18,746 bases of DNA from Pholiota molesta (lineage: Eukaryota; Basidiomycota; Agaricomycetes; Agaricales; Strophariaceae), in contig JACGCK010000507.1 in the NCBI GenBank assembly GCA_014925825.1, positions 1-18,746 on the forward strand. The letters are read 5' to 3'. Position numbers and translations under genes: made by a program. Position 1 is the first letter of the stretch. Each line of letters opens with the position of its first letter. Shown piece by piece: positions 17,443-18,746 of the stretch. The notes under the pieces are model-generated. The model did not search any database. It saw nothing but the letters and a program-made list of their open reading frames with translations, and was not told where the DNA came from.

Positions 17443-18746
17443 TCAACCTACCGGTGAGATGAGGTATTCATAGTCTGTCTTCGATACCGTTTGTGTCTGC
17501 ACAGTTACGGCCAGAGTCGACGGTGTATCGCCGAACCTGCTACTTTGTTTGCTTTTGGCGTCTACCGGACTGCTAGGTTCGCTTTGCTGACCAGACGCCA
17601 CAGCTCTAAAAGGTGTTAATTGCAAGAAAGTGCCGTCTTGTGGAGCAACCTGTTCGCGAAGTGAATCACGGCCATTCAACCTGTGAATTTCTTAGGATCT
17701 TCGTTTCAATATTTGTGAAAGAATACTCAACGCTGCCAATAGAGAATTGACGTAGCCTGTAATTAGAATATGTTTAACAGACGATCTCGCGAATACTGGT
17801 GAAACATCTACTCACATTTGCCAATGAGCCAGAAAAAGCCTAACCAGATATAATTGGTAGGCATTGTCGCAAACTGTGCAGAGAAAAAGTAATTCGGCCC
17901 ATTCAGGCTTGAGTGTAACACGAACCGTCACCACACATATGAATGCAATGATGCTGAATTTTAACCTTAGCCTAGAGTTCGTAGCTGGGAGATAATGTCT
18001 GTTTATGTTACCTTGTGATCAAGCCAGTAGTTAAGCTATACACAATGAGGGTAGTTATCAAAGGAGTCGGTCCTAAGGCAATGTTATCAAAATCATCAGG
18101 GCAAACCTGTGGAGCATGCGTGGAACTTACCGTGCAAATCCAGTGCGGCTCTTCGTCAAGTAATAGCAAAGAGAGACAGCGATGATGATATCGGCAGCTG
18201 CTGCGCTTCCCAGCCCGGTGCTCGTAACCCACTGAGTAACCGGTTTCAATGCGATTGCTACCGACTCCAGGCGGATCAGACTTACTATAAGTCTCGGGAA
18301 CTTGGACGTCTCGACTAGAATAAACCTAAAAACGTATCAGGTGGCATGCATCAGCCCGACTATGTGCCGTCTTACCCTTCGACGGTGAACACTAGGTAGG
18401 TGGCCTTATTAATGACATACAGGGAGAGTAGGGAAGTAACTTACATATTCCCAGACCTATCATACGAGTTGGAGAGACCAATCTTGTCATTTTCTCATTG
18501 AACGAGCTGCCGCTTACCGAAATGTATGCAAGAGAGTACAATCTGGGATTCGTGAATTTCGGTTTCATTGTGGCATTGCAAAGGCCAGACGAGCACTACT
18601 TACGATCAGTCCAGTGAGAAGAATATTTCCTGACACTGTTATCGATGAGAATTTTACGAAGAAGTTGGTAAGAAAACGAACGCACACATCCAGACCCGGC
18701 GAGCGAAGAAGCTGCATAGTAAATTTAAGCTATGGTTCGCTCCGCC
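17443..18746 (-). CDS. DUF6534-family membrane protein (partial at the right edge; frame breaks)
   Basis: DUF6534 proteins are multi-pass membrane proteins of unknown function, common in Agaricomycetes. Recognisable exons: 18325-18131, 18072-18012, 17953-17932, 17873-17816, 17756-17732 and 17680-17443, with introns of 51-59 bp; earlier, less certain exons run to the window edge. The domain reads SAAAADIIIAVSLCYYLTKSRTGFAR, then LITTLIVYSLTTGLITS, IIAFICV, FATMPTNYIWLGFFWLIGK, CYVNSLLAALNGRDSLR, followed by a polar cytosolic-type tail of about 65 residues rich in Ser, Gln and Thr. The conserved TDSLI step needs one T fewer in the run at 18060-18062, so the frame is broken there. A similar one-base problem may exist at the donor near 18442 (FGLGI to ATYL). 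Role unknown. The family call rests on the run of motifs and the transmembrane pattern. Confidence 0.8.

Overview
The window looks like nuclear DNA from a basidiomycete fungus, most likely an Agaricomycete. The evidence is short GT-AG introns (mostly 51-96 bp) in protein genes with fungal relatives, a fungal-type RTT109 histone acetyltransferase, a fungal mitochondrial ribosomal protein of the MRP-L20 family, a Ure2-like glutathione transferase, and two families I know as abundant in mushrooms: BCS1-like AAA proteins and DUF6534 membrane proteins. I cannot name the species.

Layout. Minus strand, left to right: the 5' part of an NAD(P) malic enzyme gene, cut by the left edge and carrying several frame breaks (1-1152); an intact single-exon MRP-L20 (1578-2144); a seven-exon glutathione transferase with two compensating 1-base indels (2471-4044); a gene-free stretch (4045-5936); a large low-complexity nuclear-type coiled-coil protein, frame-broken once (5937-8182); and an intact intronless RTT109 (8239-10086) only 56 bp upstream of it. 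Then comes about 4.6 kb with no recognisable gene (10087-14688), a plus-strand BCS1-like AAA protein with degenerate ATPase motifs (14689 to about 16657), a convergent intergenic stretch, and a minus-strand DUF6534 membrane protein that runs off the right edge (17443-18746).

Two features run through the window. First, 5.9-10.1 kb is strongly GC-rich and intronless, while the flanking genes are AT-richer and intron-rich. Second, five of the seven genes need at least one 1-base indel to match their family or stay open, and most of these indels lie in or beside homopolymer runs. Sequencing or assembly error is a serious explanation, although the clustering of breaks in the malic enzyme also fits a decaying gene.

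The genes do not form an obvious pathway. Malic enzyme, MRP-L20, the GST (possible mitochondrial leader) and the BCS1-like protein could all act at mitochondria, but that may be coincidence. RTT109 and the coiled-coil protein are both expected in the nucleus and are very closely packed. I found no clear RNA gene, CRISPR array, complete mobile element or viral gene.
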